A model generated the notes under the pieces. It was not told the DNA's origin. It searched no databases and saw only the letters and a list, made by a program, of their open reading frames with translations. A DNA stretch of 64,000 bases. Origin: Galbitalea sp036271795. Its GTDB lineage: Bacteria; Actinomycetota; Actinomycetes; Actinomycetales; Microbacteriaceae. This document shows, in pieces, positions 33,272 to 41,576 of this stretch. Each line of letters opens with the position of its first letter. Positions within the stretch are counted from its first letter, which is position 1. The stretch is from contig DATAZY010000005.1 in NCBI GenBank assembly GCA_036271795.1, forward strand, positions 1-64,000. Reading direction: 5' to 3'. Position numbers and translations under genes: made by a program.

Positions 33272-33907
33272 TTGCGTGATCTCGAGAATCTGGATGACCC
33301 GGGCCGGCTGCTTTTTGCGAAGACCTATCTCGCCGGGCTGGCGGGTGCTCCGCTTGGATCGCTGTCCAAGAGCGAGCTCGACTACCTCGCGTTCGTCTCA
33401 CTTGTGGATGCCGGCGTCGTGTCAGTCGATGCGCCCGCCTTCGAGCTCGCGCAGCTACTCGAGGTCACACCGGCCAAGGTCGGCTCGTTCGTCTATGCCT
33501 ATCGGGTACGCACGCAGTCCCCGGAGAACCTGCTCGACGACCTGGCCAACGCCATCGTGATCGTGTCGCTCCCGGCCGACGGAAACGTCGTGCTGAATGT
33601 CGAGGATCGCTACTGGCGCGAGACGCTGATCTCCAAGCTGAAGGCCGTCAACGTGTACACCGACACGTCATTCAATCGGGAGCGCGTCACTGTGCCGGCG
33701 GCGAAGTTCGCGCACGTCCTGACCGCCGTGTTCGGCGATCGCGCCAAGGGACTTGCAAAGAAGCTCGCGGCCGAACGGCGACACAACGCGGCCGTCGACA
33801 TCCTTGAGCTGCTGGCGGGGTTGCCTGCGGCGACACTGACCGCCGGGGTGTCGACAGTCGGAACCGCGACGGTCGGCGCGCTTCTGGTGTGGGCGGGGCT
33901 GCACTAG
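33272..33907 (+). CDS. unrecognised protein with C-terminal membrane segment
   Basis: From the TTG at 33272, which has AAAGGAG eight bases upstream, the gene encodes 211 residues. The first 75 look helical and may include a helix-turn-helix-like piece (ELAQLLEVTPAKVGSFVYAY). The middle (NAIVIVSLPADGNVVLNVED, WRETLISKLKAVNVYTD) has alternating strands and helices. The final 35 residues, after a basic AAERRHN segment, are hydrophobic and Gly/Ala/Thr-rich and could be one membrane span, leaving only LH outside. I do not know the family. It sits between DUF2469 and yraN, where most relatives have no gene. Codon use is like its neighbours. Confidence 0.75.
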   Translation: MRDLENLDDPGRLLFAKTYLAGLAGAPLGSLSKSELDYLAFVSLVDAGVVSVDAPAFELAQLLEVTPAKVGSFVYAYRVRTQSPENLLDDLANAIVIVSLPADGNVVLNVEDRYWRETLISKLKAVNVYTDTSFNRERVTVPAAKFAHVLTAVFGDRAKGLAKKLAAERRHNAAVDILELLAGLPAATLTAGVSTVGTATVGALLVWAGLH

Positions 33908-34003
33908 ACATCTACTTCACGCACCACAGCATCTTCGATGAGTTACTGACAGTCCGGTCCGGTCGAGGATCCCGGCTGGCCTGAACCGGGCAGAGTCCTC
34001 TGC

Positions 34004-34360
34004 ATGGCAGCGAAGGACGAACTGGGCAGGCGGGGTGAGAAGCTCGCCGCGGAGCATCTGATCGCGTCCGGCTTCGAGATTGTGGAGCGAAACTGGCGCT
34101 GCTCGCAGGGTGAGATCGACATCGTTGCGACGAAAGATTCGGAGCTCGTCTTCGTCGAAGTGAAGACGCGGTCTTCACTGGCCTACGGTCATCCACTCGA
34201 GGCGATCACGGTGCGCAAACTCGCACGACTGCGACGGCTCGCGGCGGCCTGGTGCGAGGCGCATCCCGGGCACCATTTCGCGATCCGCATCGACGCGATC
34301 GCGATCCTCGCGCCGACGCGTGGCCTTGTCGAGATCGAGCACCTGCAGAGGGTCTTCTGA
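34004..34360 (+). CDS. yraN: YraN/UPF0102 family endonuclease-fold protein
   Basis: The 118-residue protein shows the PD-(D/E)xK nuclease-like core of UPF0102: GRRGEKLAAEHLIASGFEIV, the acidic residue in GEIDIVATKD and the ELVFVEVKTRS strand with E-x-K. The biochemical role is not established, although a role in recombination or DNA uptake is suggested by constant proximity to comM and dprA. Its stop overlaps the comM ATG by one base. Confidence 0.92.
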   Translation: MAAKDELGRRGEKLAAEHLIASGFEIVERNWRCSQGEIDIVATKDSELVFVEVKTRSSLAYGHPLEAITVRKLARLRRLAAAWCEAHPGHHFAIRIDAIAILAPTRGLVEIEHLQRVF

Positions 34361-35898
34361 TGGCGCTTGGACGCACACGTGCCGTGGCGCTTCTCGGACT
34401 CCAGGGCGCCATCGTGGAGATCGAGGCGGACATTGCAAGCGGGCTACCAAAGTTCATCATGATCGGCCTGCCCGATGCGGCACTCAAGCAGGCCGAACAC
34501 CGCGTGCACGCTGCCGCAATCAACTCCGGCTGTGAGCTGCCCACCAAGAGGTTGACCGTCAACCTCTCTCCGGCGGCGTTGCCAAAGTTCGGATCCGGCT
34601 TCGATCTCGGCATCGCATTGTCGTGTCTCGCGGCGGCAGGGGTTGTGAACAGCGAGTCGATCGAGCGCGTCGTGCACCTTGGCGAGCTGGGGCTGGATGG
34701 TCGGCTTCGTCCGATTGTTGGCATCCTTCCTGCCGTCCTTGCCCTTGCCAGGGCCGGCTTTGAGAGCGTGATGGTGCCAACCGGGAACTCGGATGAGGCG
34801 TCGCTCGTGCCTGGCATCAGGGTCGTCGGCGTCGCATCCCTGCGAGATGCCGCGATCTGGCACGGCGCGGAGTTGGACCCTGAGCCGACGGAACCGATCT
34901 ATCTCGCGTCGGCAAGCGCGAACGCTCCTGCAGAAAGTACGGACCTGGTCGACGTCATCGGCAATGCGGATGCCGTCGAGGCGATGATCGCGGCCGCCGC
35001 CGGAGGGCACCACGTTTTCCTGCTTGGTCCCCCGGGGGCTGGCAAGACCATGCTGGCGGCGCGGCTTCCCGGACTGCTTCCCGACCTCTCGGCCGAAGCA
35101 GCGATCGAGGTCAGCTCAATCCGATCGTTGGCGGGACTGCCCGTCGCGGGCACTCTGGATACCAAACCACCGTTCGAGAATCCACATCACACGGCCTCCG
35201 CGGTATCGCTCATCGGGGGCGGCAGTGGTCTCATTCGTCCGGGTGCGGCGGCGCGCGCATCGCACGGCGTTCTCTTTCTGGATGAGGCTCCCGAATTCAA
35301 CATGAACGCACTCGATGCGCTGCGGCAACCGCTCGAATCCGGCGTGATTACGATCCATCGGGCCAACGCCGTTGCTCACTTTCCCGGCTCTTTTCAGCTC
35401 GTCATGGCCGCGAATCCTTGCCCATGTGGACAGTGGGGATCCCGCGACTCCAGTTGCACGTGCGCTCCATTCGCCCGTCGTCGTTACCTGGCGCGCGTCT
35501 CGGGCCCCCTGCTCGATCGCATCGACATCCAACTGCGCGTACAACGCATCACGAGCACGCAACTTCGACTGGATGAGGGCGCCAGGCGAGTGTCGACGGC
35601 GGATGCGAGGGTGCGAGTCATCGAAGCGCGTGCCGCAGCCGATGCCCGGCTGTCTCGTACGCCCTGGACGCTCAATTCCCAGGTGCCGGGGGCATGGCTT
35701 CGGGGGGCCGAAGCGCGGCTGCCCATCTCGACCACCGCATCCATCGATCGCGCCCTTGAACGCGGCGGAATCACGATGCGCGGCTACGACCGCGTTCTGC
35801 GCCTTGGCTGGACGCTGGCCGACCTCGATGGAGCAACTACACCGACTGCCGACCACATTGGTCGCGCTCTCTACCTACGAAAGGCGATGACGACGTGA
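34360..35898 (+). CDS. comM: YifB/ComM family Mg chelatase-like AAA ATPase
   Basis: ComM is a hexameric helicase that promotes branch migration during integration of incoming DNA. The 512-residue protein has the N-terminal ChlI-like domain (IVEIEADIASGLPKFIMIGL), Walker A GPPGAGKTML, Walker B LFLDEAPEF, the ANPCPCG motif followed by SSCTC cysteines, sensor segment RVSGPLLDRIDI and a C-terminal lid domain. ATG at 34360 overlaps the yraN stop, and the end overlaps dprA by four bases. The yraN-comM-dprA order is standard. Confidence 0.95.
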   Translation: MALGRTRAVALLGLQGAIVEIEADIASGLPKFIMIGLPDAALKQAEHRVHAAAINSGCELPTKRLTVNLSPAALPKFGSGFDLGIALSCLAAAGVVNSESIERVVHLGELGLDGRLRPIVGILPAVLALARAGFESVMVPTGNSDEASLVPGIRVVGVASLRDAAIWHGAELDPEPTEPIYLASASANAPAESTDLVDVIGNADAVEAMIAAAAGGHHVFLLGPPGAGKTMLAARLPGLLPDLSAEAAIEVSSIRSLAGLPVAGTLDTKPPFENPHHTASAVSLIGGGSGLIRPGAAARASHGVLFLDEAPEFNMNALDALRQPLESGVITIHRANAVAHFPGSFQLVMAANPCPCGQWGSRDSSCTCAPFARRRYLARVSGPLLDRIDIQLRVQRITSTQLRLDEGARRVSTADARVRVIEARAAADARLSRTPWTLNSQVPGAWLRGAEARLPISTTASIDRALERGGITMRGYDRVLRLGWTLADLDGATTPTADHIGRALYLRKAMTT

Positions 35899-37187
35899 GC
35901 ATGTTCGGGCTTGGCGAAGCTGAGGTGGCGACTCTGATCAGGTCAATCGCGGGCGAATCGCTCGATCGGGAGGAGATCAGAGATCGATTCGCCAGGGCGA
36001 CCTGGACCGGAATCGCGGAACCCGGTGATCGAACGGCTGGGCTCGTCGTGCAGGCGCTCGGCGCCGCGGACGCACTCGATGCCGTCGTCGCGCGCTGGCC
36101 CGCTCCTCAGTGGTCGGCCGCAATAGTTCAATCCGGGGTGGACGGTGTGCCCGAGAGCGAGTTCCAGCAGGCGATCGAACGCTGGCAGCCCCGACTCAAG
36201 TCGGCCACCGCCCTGTTGGCTGTCCGCCAGGCGGCGCGGTACGGCTCGCGACTGCTTGTTCCGGATGTTGCCGGTTGGCCGATTGGGGTCGACGACCTGG
36301 GCCTGCACGCACCCATCGCCCTGTGGGCGCGCGGTACCGAGAATGCTCTCGACGCACTGAACGCCTCTGTTGCGGTTGTCGGAGCTCGGGCGGCCACGGG
36401 GTACGGGGAGCATGTCACGATGGAGGTCTCGGCAGGACTCGTCGATCGGGGGTTCGCGATCGTTTCGGGAGCCGCCTACGGCATCGACGGCATGGCGCAC
36501 CGCGCAGCATTAGCAAGCCACGGGATGACCGTCGCATTCCTCGCGGGGGGAGTCGACCGGTTCTACCCGGCCGGTCATGACGCCCTCCTGACCAGGATGG
36601 TCGAGGAGGGCGCAATCATCTCGGAACTCCCATGCGGTCAACCACCGACCAAGTGGCGGTTTCTGCAGCGCAATCGGCTCATCGCTGCGGCGAGCCAGGC
36701 GACGGTGGTTATTGAGGCGGGATGGCGTTCGGGATCGCTGAACACGGCCGGTCACGCGGCGCAGATGGGTCGACCTGTCGGCGCGGTTCCGGGACCCGTC
36801 ACGAGCGCGGCCTCTTCCGGATGCCACCGCCTGATCCGCGACTACGACGCGACGCTTGTGACGAACGCCGACGAAATCGCGGAATTAGTCGGCACTCCGC
36901 CACACCCGCCGCGCTCCCAGACCGAGACGGGCGCTGCGTCGGAACAGGCGGGAAGCGAGACCGCGCATCGCTCCCGTCCGGCGGAAGAAACCCGCCTCCT
37001 CGACGCGATCAGTCAGACCTCACCGCGTGAGGTCAAGGACATCGCGGCTCGCGCGGGACTTTCGCTTGCCGCCGTTCAGTCCCTCCTCGGCGCCCTCGAG
37101 TTGGAGGAGCTGGTCACAGAACGCGAGCGCGGCTGGGTCAAGACGAAACCGAAGGACCCGACCAAGCCGCCGCCGCCGCTCGCATGA
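35895..37187 (+). CDS. dprA: DNA processing protein DprA
   Basis: DprA loads RecA on incoming single-stranded DNA. In the 430-residue protein the Rossmann core is clear: VAVVGARAATGYGEHV, the SGAAYGIDGMAHRAAL motif, FLAGGVDRFYPAGH, RNRLIAAASQATVVIEAG and the SLNTAGHAAQMGRPVGAVPG end. An N-terminal region of about 130 residues precedes it, and a C-terminal winged-helix (DLTPREVKDIAARAGLSLAA-like, about residues 365-420) follows a Gln/Glu/Ser-rich linker. GTG at 35895 overlaps the comM stop. It ends the conserved chain before the 37-43 kb accessory block. Confidence 0.94.
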   Translation: MSMFGLGEAEVATLIRSIAGESLDREEIRDRFARATWTGIAEPGDRTAGLVVQALGAADALDAVVARWPAPQWSAAIVQSGVDGVPESEFQQAIERWQPRLKSATALLAVRQAARYGSRLLVPDVAGWPIGVDDLGLHAPIALWARGTENALDALNASVAVVGARAATGYGEHVTMEVSAGLVDRGFAIVSGAAYGIDGMAHRAALASHGMTVAFLAGGVDRFYPAGHDALLTRMVEEGAIISELPCGQPPTKWRFLQRNRLIAAASQATVVIEAGWRSGSLNTAGHAAQMGRPVGAVPGPVTSAASSGCHRLIRDYDATLVTNADEIAELVGTPPHPPRSQTETGAASEQAGSETAHRSRPAEETRLLDAISQTSPREVKDIAARAGLSLAAVQSLLGALELEELVTERERGWVKTKPKDPTKPPPPLA

Positions 37188-37227
37188 TCCCGTTCGACAT
37201 ACCACGACTCTTTCCGTGCGCGGGCGC

Positions 37228-37947
37228 TCAATCGAGCACGTGCCTGAGATAGCGAGCGGGGTCTTCCAGGTACCGTTTCCAATGTTGGACCAGCTCAAGT
37301 TCGCCCCATTCTGTTCGGTGCAGACCGTCTTCCGTTAGTTCCAGAATGTCAGCGCCTGGCATGGAGGCTAGTAGCGGAGAGTGGGTGGCGCAGATGACTT
37401 GACCGCCTTGCTTTACCACTCGGTCCATCGCAGCCATCAGGCTCAAACAGGCGGTAAATGACAGCGCGGCCTCAGGCTCGTCGAGAAGATAGAGCCCTTT
37501 CGCCGAGAACCAGTCGTTGAAAGCCTGTAGGTAGCTTTCGCCATGGCTAACGGCTGTATAGCCCTCGCCGTATCCAAGTCGTTGGAAGACGTCGAGCGCT
37601 GTCTCGGAGCGGAGGAAAAACCCCTTTGCTTTCGTCTTCACCATTGCAGAACCGTCGACTCCCCTCTCGAGCCGAATGGATTCTCCGAGCGTTGACTTCG
37701 CCAACTCGGACGAGTACTTTCGACCACTTTGACCGCCGCGAACGTCCACTCCCCACGCCTCCGCGACCGCTTCGACGATCGTCGACTTGCCGCTGCCGTT
37801 TTCGCCGACAAGGAAAGTGACCGGGCCGCTGAGCCAGACCCCTTCACCGACCAGGTCGTCTACCGCCGGGATCGACCATGGCCAAATTGACGGCGCCATG
37901 ACCAACGCCTTCGGCACATAAATGCGCTCTACGATCATGCGGTTCAC
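37228..37947 (-). CDS. AAA/ABC-type ATPase (COG3910-like predicted ATPase)
   Basis: The 239-residue protein has Walker A VGENGSGKSTI near residue 48, Walker B YLLDEPEAALS near 155, and the H-loop ATHSPLLASMPGADILEL. It has no transmembrane or permease partner and resembles the stand-alone predicted ATPases that have SMC/OLD-like active sites with a short insertion instead of a coiled coil. Function is unknown. The base composition is lower in GC than the neighbours, and it lies at the beginning of an accessory stretch, which suggests recent acquisition. It is not linked to a nuclease gene, so it is not obviously a defence system. Confidence 0.8.
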   Translation of the reverse strand: MNRMIVERIYVPKALVMAPSIWPWSIPAVDDLVGEGVWLSGPVTFLVGENGSGKSTIVEAVAEAWGVDVRGGQSGRKYSSELAKSTLGESIRLERGVDGSAMVKTKAKGFFLRSETALDVFQRLGYGEGYTAVSHGESYLQAFNDWFSAKGLYLLDEPEAALSFTACLSLMAAMDRVVKQGGQVICATHSPLLASMPGADILELTEDGLHRTEWGELELVQHWKRYLEDPARYLRHVLD

Positions 37948-37995
37948 TTTGTCACACGCCGGGCACAGTGGTGCCCGCTTGTGCGAGCCGGCCCG

Positions 37996-38568
37996 CTAGT
38001 GGAAGGTTTCCCCTCGCGCCAGCATCTCCACAAAGGCCGCGATCCGGGCATCCCGCGTCTCCTGCTTTTTGGCGCTCTGGATCCGGTAGTAGAGGGCATA
38101 CCGGTTTGCCGCGTTCAGGGTTGTGAAGAACCTCTTCGCCGCCTTGTTCTTATCGAGCGCCGCGAGAAACTCGGGCGAAGCCGTTGACCCGCGCTGGCCC
38201 TCATAGGCGCGCTCCCAGCGTCCGTCGGCCTTCGCGGTGTCCACCTGGGCGAGGCCGGCCGGGTGCATCGTGCCCGCCTCGATCAGGGCCGCGGCCCGCT
38301 CGACGTTCCGCCTCGACCAGACGCTCTGCGGCCGACGACGCGAGAACGTCTGGAGATAGAACTCGGCGTCGAAAGACCCCTTTGGCCCGTCGATCCAGCC
38401 GAACTGCAGGGCGACACCGACGGCATCGTCATAGGAAACGGTGGGCACAGACGACCCGCGCTTCGCGATCTTCATCCGAATTCCCGGGTGCGCGTCCTGA
38501 TTTTTGGCAAGCCAATCGGCGAACGCCGAAACGTCCGCAAATTGCATGATTTCTCGTTCGAGCGCCAT
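37996..38568 (-). CDS. YdeI/OmpD-associated family protein
   Basis: The 190-residue protein matches the YdeI family: the N-terminal DVSAFADWLAKN, IRMKIAKRGSSVPTVSYDDA, VALQFGWIDGPKG, TFSRRRPQSVWSRRNVERA, and the C-terminal helical FFTTLNAANRYALYYRIQSA followed by RIAAFVEMLARGE. Members have been linked to bacteriocin resistance and envelope stress in a few bacteria, but the biochemical role is unknown. It stands alone on the minus strand. Confidence 0.88.
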   Translation of the reverse strand: MALEREIMQFADVSAFADWLAKNQDAHPGIRMKIAKRGSSVPTVSYDDAVGVALQFGWIDGPKGSFDAEFYLQTFSRRRPQSVWSRRNVERAAALIEAGTMHPAGLAQVDTAKADGRWERAYEGQRGSTASPEFLAALDKNKAAKRFFTTLNAANRYALYYRIQSAKKQETRDARIAAFVEMLARGETFH

Positions 38569-38631
38569 TACATTCCCAGGTAGTCGCGTTCTGTTCCCCC
38601 CACATTAGGTGATGCGTCCCCCACGCGGGCC

Positions 38632-38637
38632 TATTCT
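38632..38637 (+). promoter_or_regulatory. leaderless promoter -10 (TATTCT)
   Basis: TATTCT ends six bases before the GTG at 38644 with no ribosome site between. Confidence 0.5.
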
Positions 38638-38643
38638 GATCCG

Positions 38644-39567
38644 GTGACCCAACTCGGCCAGCATCCCGACCCGCTTCACACGATCGCCCACATCAGCGAT
38701 ACACACTTCCTTGCCGAGGGCGCGCTGCTCTATGGCTCCGTCACGACGGAGAAGAATCTGCGTCGCGCGCTTGGGCAACTGATGAAATCCGGTGTTCATC
38801 CTCAGGCGATCGTTTTCACCGGTGACCTCGCCGATCTTGGTGAACCGGACGCTTATAAACGTCTCCGCGCGATCGTCGAACCGGTCGCGAACGAGCTCGG
38901 AGCGGAAGTCATCTGGGTCATGGGAAACCACGACGAACGACTCCAGTACTCGAAAGAACTATTCGATGTCGAAGGATCCGAGGCACCGCAGGACCGCGTC
39001 TATGACATCGATGGCCTGAGAATCATCTCGCTCGACACGACTGTGCCCGGCTACCACCACGGTGAGCTCGAAACCGCGCAGTTGGAGTGGCTCGCCAGCA
39101 TCCTTTCCAACCCAGCACCGCACGGCACGCTGATCGCCGTGCATCATCCACCCATTCCGGAACCGCTGCTCTGGGCGATGGCGATGCTCGAACTTGAGGG
39201 CCAGGATGCCCTTGCCGATGTCGTGCGCGGCACCGATGTCATCGGCATCCTCGGTGGTCACCTGCACTACACGACACACAGCCTGTTCGCGGGCATCCCT
39301 GTCTCGGTCGCCGCCGCTACCTGCTACACGATGGACCTCGCGGACGGCGCCAAGCTGCTCTCCGGCGTGAATGCCAACCAGGCCTTCAACATCGTGAGCG
39401 TCTACGAGTCGCAGGTCGTACACACCGTTATCCCCTTGCTGTCCGCAACCGAGGTCACTGGTTTCCCTGCCGAGAACCGCACTCTCATTGAAGCAATGTC
39501 GCCGGATGAACGTCGCGCAATGTTCTCCAAGAAAGACTCGCCATTCAACCGCGGTGAGGTGCGGTAA
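38644..39567 (+). CDS. metallophosphoesterase, cyclic-nucleotide phosphodiesterase type (CpdA/Rv0805-like)
   Basis: The 307-residue protein has the full class III phosphodiesterase metal site: IAHISDTHF (Asp and His), VFTGDLADLG, VMGNHDER, AVHHPPIPE and GGHLHYTTH. It probably hydrolyses 3',5'-cyclic nucleotides or other phosphodiesters with a di-metal centre. Leaderless from GTG 38644. The last 60 residues beyond the core are family-specific and not catalytic. It lies 36 bases before a thioesterase gene with its own promoter. Confidence 0.88.
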   Translation: MTQLGQHPDPLHTIAHISDTHFLAEGALLYGSVTTEKNLRRALGQLMKSGVHPQAIVFTGDLADLGEPDAYKRLRAIVEPVANELGAEVIWVMGNHDERLQYSKELFDVEGSEAPQDRVYDIDGLRIISLDTTVPGYHHGELETAQLEWLASILSNPAPHGTLIAVHHPPIPEPLLWAMAMLELEGQDALADVVRGTDVIGILGGHLHYTTHSLFAGIPVSVAAATCYTMDLADGAKLLSGVNANQAFNIVSVYESQVVHTVIPLLSATEVTGFPAENRTLIEAMSPDERRAMFSKKDSPFNRGEVR

Positions 39568-39590
39568 CCGGAAGCCCGGCCACTCCGGGT

Positions 39591-39596
39591 TACAGT
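39591..39596 (+). promoter_or_regulatory. leaderless promoter -10 (TACAGT)
   Basis: TACAGT ends six bases before the GTG at 39603, favouring that start over the TTG at 39600. Confidence 0.5.
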
Positions 39597-39602
39597 GAAT
39601 TG

Positions 39603-40025
39603 GTGAGTGACGCGGAGACTTCGGATTTTCAGTTAGCGCTAGAGACGTTCAATTCCCAACCATTTACGGGGCTGATGAGTGCGAGCCTGAAGGAGTTCGG
39701 CGCTGGAGTTGCCATCATCGAGGTGCCACATCGCCCCGAACTGCTGCAGCAACACGGCTTCCTGCACGGCGGCGTTATCGCCTACGCGATCGACAACGCG
39801 ATCACGTTCGCGGCAGGAACAGTTCTCGGGACGAGCATCCTGACAGCCGGGATCAGCATTGTCTATCTGAGACCTGCGGGCGCATCAATCACGGCAATCG
39901 CGACCGTCGTCGGTTCCACCCGGCGGCAAGCCGTCGTCAACTGCGAGGTTCATTCGACCAACGACCACGGCAAGGATGTTCTCGTAGCCACGGGGCAGGG
40001 CACCGCGACTCTCATCGACCGCTAG
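39603..40025 (+). CDS. PaaI/hotdog-fold thioesterase
   Basis: The 140-residue protein has the hotdog domain of PaaI-type thioesterases: EFGAGVAIIEVPHRPELLQQ, the HGGVIAYAIDNAITFAAG motif (His-Gly-Gly with a downstream Asp as the catalytic acidic residue) and GISIVYLRPAGAS. It should hydrolyse acyl- or aryl-CoA thioesters; the substrate is unknown. It is a monocistronic leaderless gene, convergent with the SDR gene 15 bases downstream. Confidence 0.85.
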   Translation: MSDAETSDFQLALETFNSQPFTGLMSASLKEFGAGVAIIEVPHRPELLQQHGFLHGGVIAYAIDNAITFAAGTVLGTSILTAGISIVYLRPAGASITAIATVVGSTRRQAVVNCEVHSTNDHGKDVLVATGQGTATLIDR

Positions 40026-40040
40026 TCTCGCGGGCTGCGA

Positions 40041-40766
40041 CTACAGCCCACCGGCGACGCGGATGACCGTGCCACTCGTGTAGGACGCATCCTCGGACAG
40101 GAGCCACGACACTGCGCCCGCGATTTCGGCCGGTTGCGCCGCGCGTCCGAGCGGGATCGTCGAAGCCAACTTGGCGGGGCGATCGGGATCGAGGTGGAAG
40201 TCCGACCAGACGGTTCCCGGCGCGACTGCGTTGACACGGATGCCCGACGGTGCGAGTTCCTTCGCCAAGCCCACCGTCATCGCATCGACTGCCGCCTTGG
40301 CAGCGGCGTAGTGAACGTAGACACCCGGGCTCCCCATCGTCGCTGCCGCTGAAGAGATATTGACGATGGCTCCACCTGTGGGCATTGATCGGATTGCCCG
40401 TCGGGCGCACAGCAGGTAGCCGTACAGGTTGACGTCGAGAGCCCGGTGCAATTCATCGGCGTCGGCGTCTGCGAGGTTTCCGACCGGTCCGCTGATCGCG
40501 GCGTTGTTCACAAAACCTGTTAGCGCGCCAAATTCGTCGGCTACGCGAAAGAAATCTTCGACGGATTCCGGACTAGCCGTGTCAACCTGGACGGCAATCG
40601 CCCGTCGTCCGGCGTCCATCGCGATCCCCACCACGGACTTGGCCGCAGCCGAGTTTTCCCGATAGCCGACTACCAGGTCGTGGCCATCGTCGGCGAGACG
40701 CGCGCAGATAGCCGCACCGATTCCGCGGCTTCCACCCGTCACCACAGTCAAATTCGTCCCAGCCAT
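40041..40766 (-). CDS. short-chain dehydrogenase/reductase (SDR)
   Basis: The 241-residue protein is a classical SDR with the nucleotide loop VTGGSRGIGAAIC, NNAAISGPV, the catalytic Ser in NISSAAATMGSPG and the YVHYAAAKAAVD Tyr-Lys motif, then LAPSGIRVNAVAPGTVWSDF. The GYRENSA residues after beta-2 suggest NADPH. The substrate is unknown. It follows the GntR-type regulator gene on the same strand with a 65-base gap and may be in its operon. Confidence 0.9.
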   Translation of the reverse strand: MAGTNLTVVTGGSRGIGAAICARLADDGHDLVVGYRENSAAAKSVVGIAMDAGRRAIAVQVDTASPESVEDFFRVADEFGALTGFVNNAAISGPVGNLADADADELHRALDVNLYGYLLCARRAIRSMPTGGAIVNISSAAATMGSPGVYVHYAAAKAAVDAMTVGLAKELAPSGIRVNAVAPGTVWSDFHLDPDRPAKLASTIPLGRAAQPAEIAGAVSWLLSEDASYTSGTVIRVAGGL

Positions 40767-40831
40767 CTGTCGCCTTTCGAGTGAGTAGCCTGTGTGCCCA
40801 ACACTAGGAGAGGTACTTATCGTCAGCTTCG

Positions 40832-41488
40832 CTAGTCGAGGGCGATTCCGTTCGCGCGAAGTCGCAGTCGATCGTCGGACACCGAGTCCGTAAGCCGACT
40901 TCCGGTTCCGCGGAGGTGCTCGAGCATGGCAAGTTCCGCACCGTCGGAGTCGCCCGCGACGAGTGCGTTTGCGATCGATGAGTGTTCGCGGTTGACGCGA
41001 TCGCGCGACTCAGCCGACTGGACCTCGAGCCAGCGCGTTCGATAAAGGCGCGTGAGCACGCTCTTCATTGCGTGGATAAGAAATGTGTTATCCGAAAGTC
41101 GGGCCAGTTCGAGGTGGAAACTGGTCCCGGCATCGAGGCTGTGTTCCGGAGTCTCGCCACCATCAACCGAGCCTGCGAGCTCGACCAGCGCCTCGAGGTC
41201 GGTCCTGGGAGCGCGCAACATTGCGAGGCGTGCCGCCGCCGACTCGAGGATTTCACGGTATTCGTAGAGCGCGCGAATCTCGTCGAGGTTCAGCGGTGCG
41301 ACGATCCAATTCTTGCCATCCCGCTCAACGAGTCCCTCGGATTCCAGGCGCATGAGAGCCGCCCGAATCGGGGTGCGTGACGCTCCGAGCTCAGGCTCGA
41401 GGCCCCGTTCGCTGAGCCGCTGGCCCGGCGTCAGGTCGAGACTGAGGATGGCGGCCCGCAAGCGGCTGTGCAAGCCGTGGTCTGTCAT
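40832..41488 (-). CDS. GntR family regulator, FadR/FCD subfamily
   Basis: The 218-residue protein has an N-terminal winged helix (HSRLRAAILSLDLTPGQRLS, then LGASRTPIRAALMRLESEGLV) and a C-terminal all-helical FCD ligand domain with its metal-binding histidines (FHLELARLSDN and HSSIANALVAGD). ATG at 41488 fits the conserved start. It is divergent from an MFS transporter gene and the gap holds a strong candidate operator, so it most likely controls the transporter and itself in response to a carboxylic acid. Confidence 0.9.
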   Translation of the reverse strand: MTDHGLHSRLRAAILSLDLTPGQRLSERGLEPELGASRTPIRAALMRLESEGLVERDGKNWIVAPLNLDEIRALYEYREILESAAARLAMLRAPRTDLEALVELAGSVDGGETPEHSLDAGTSFHLELARLSDNTFLIHAMKSVLTRLYRTRWLEVQSAESRDRVNREHSSIANALVAGDSDGAELAMLEHLRGTGSRLTDSVSDDRLRLRANGIALD

Positions 41489-41517
41489 CCGCTGGTTCCT
41501 TCTTGTCGGAGAGTGCG

Positions 41518-41540
41518 TGGTATACCAGTGTGGTATTCCA
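41518..41540. promoter_or_regulatory. double TGGTATACCA / TGGTATTCCA operator of the GntR regulator
   Basis: TGGTATACCA (41518-41527) is a perfect ten-base palindrome and TGGTATTCCA (41531-41540) is a second copy with one change, 13 bases apart. Such TGGTNTACCA-type sites are typical of FadR/FCD GntR regulators. They lie 30 bases upstream of the regulator gene and 36-60 bases before the MFS gene. Confidence 0.6.
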
Positions 41541-41576
41541 TTGCCCACAGGTTCCACAGAGCACGATTGGCACGAG

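Noticed and set aside
37228..37947. Defence system based on an OLD-like ATPase
   Set aside because: No TOPRIM nuclease domain, helicase or partner gene is present; neighbours are metabolic or unknown.
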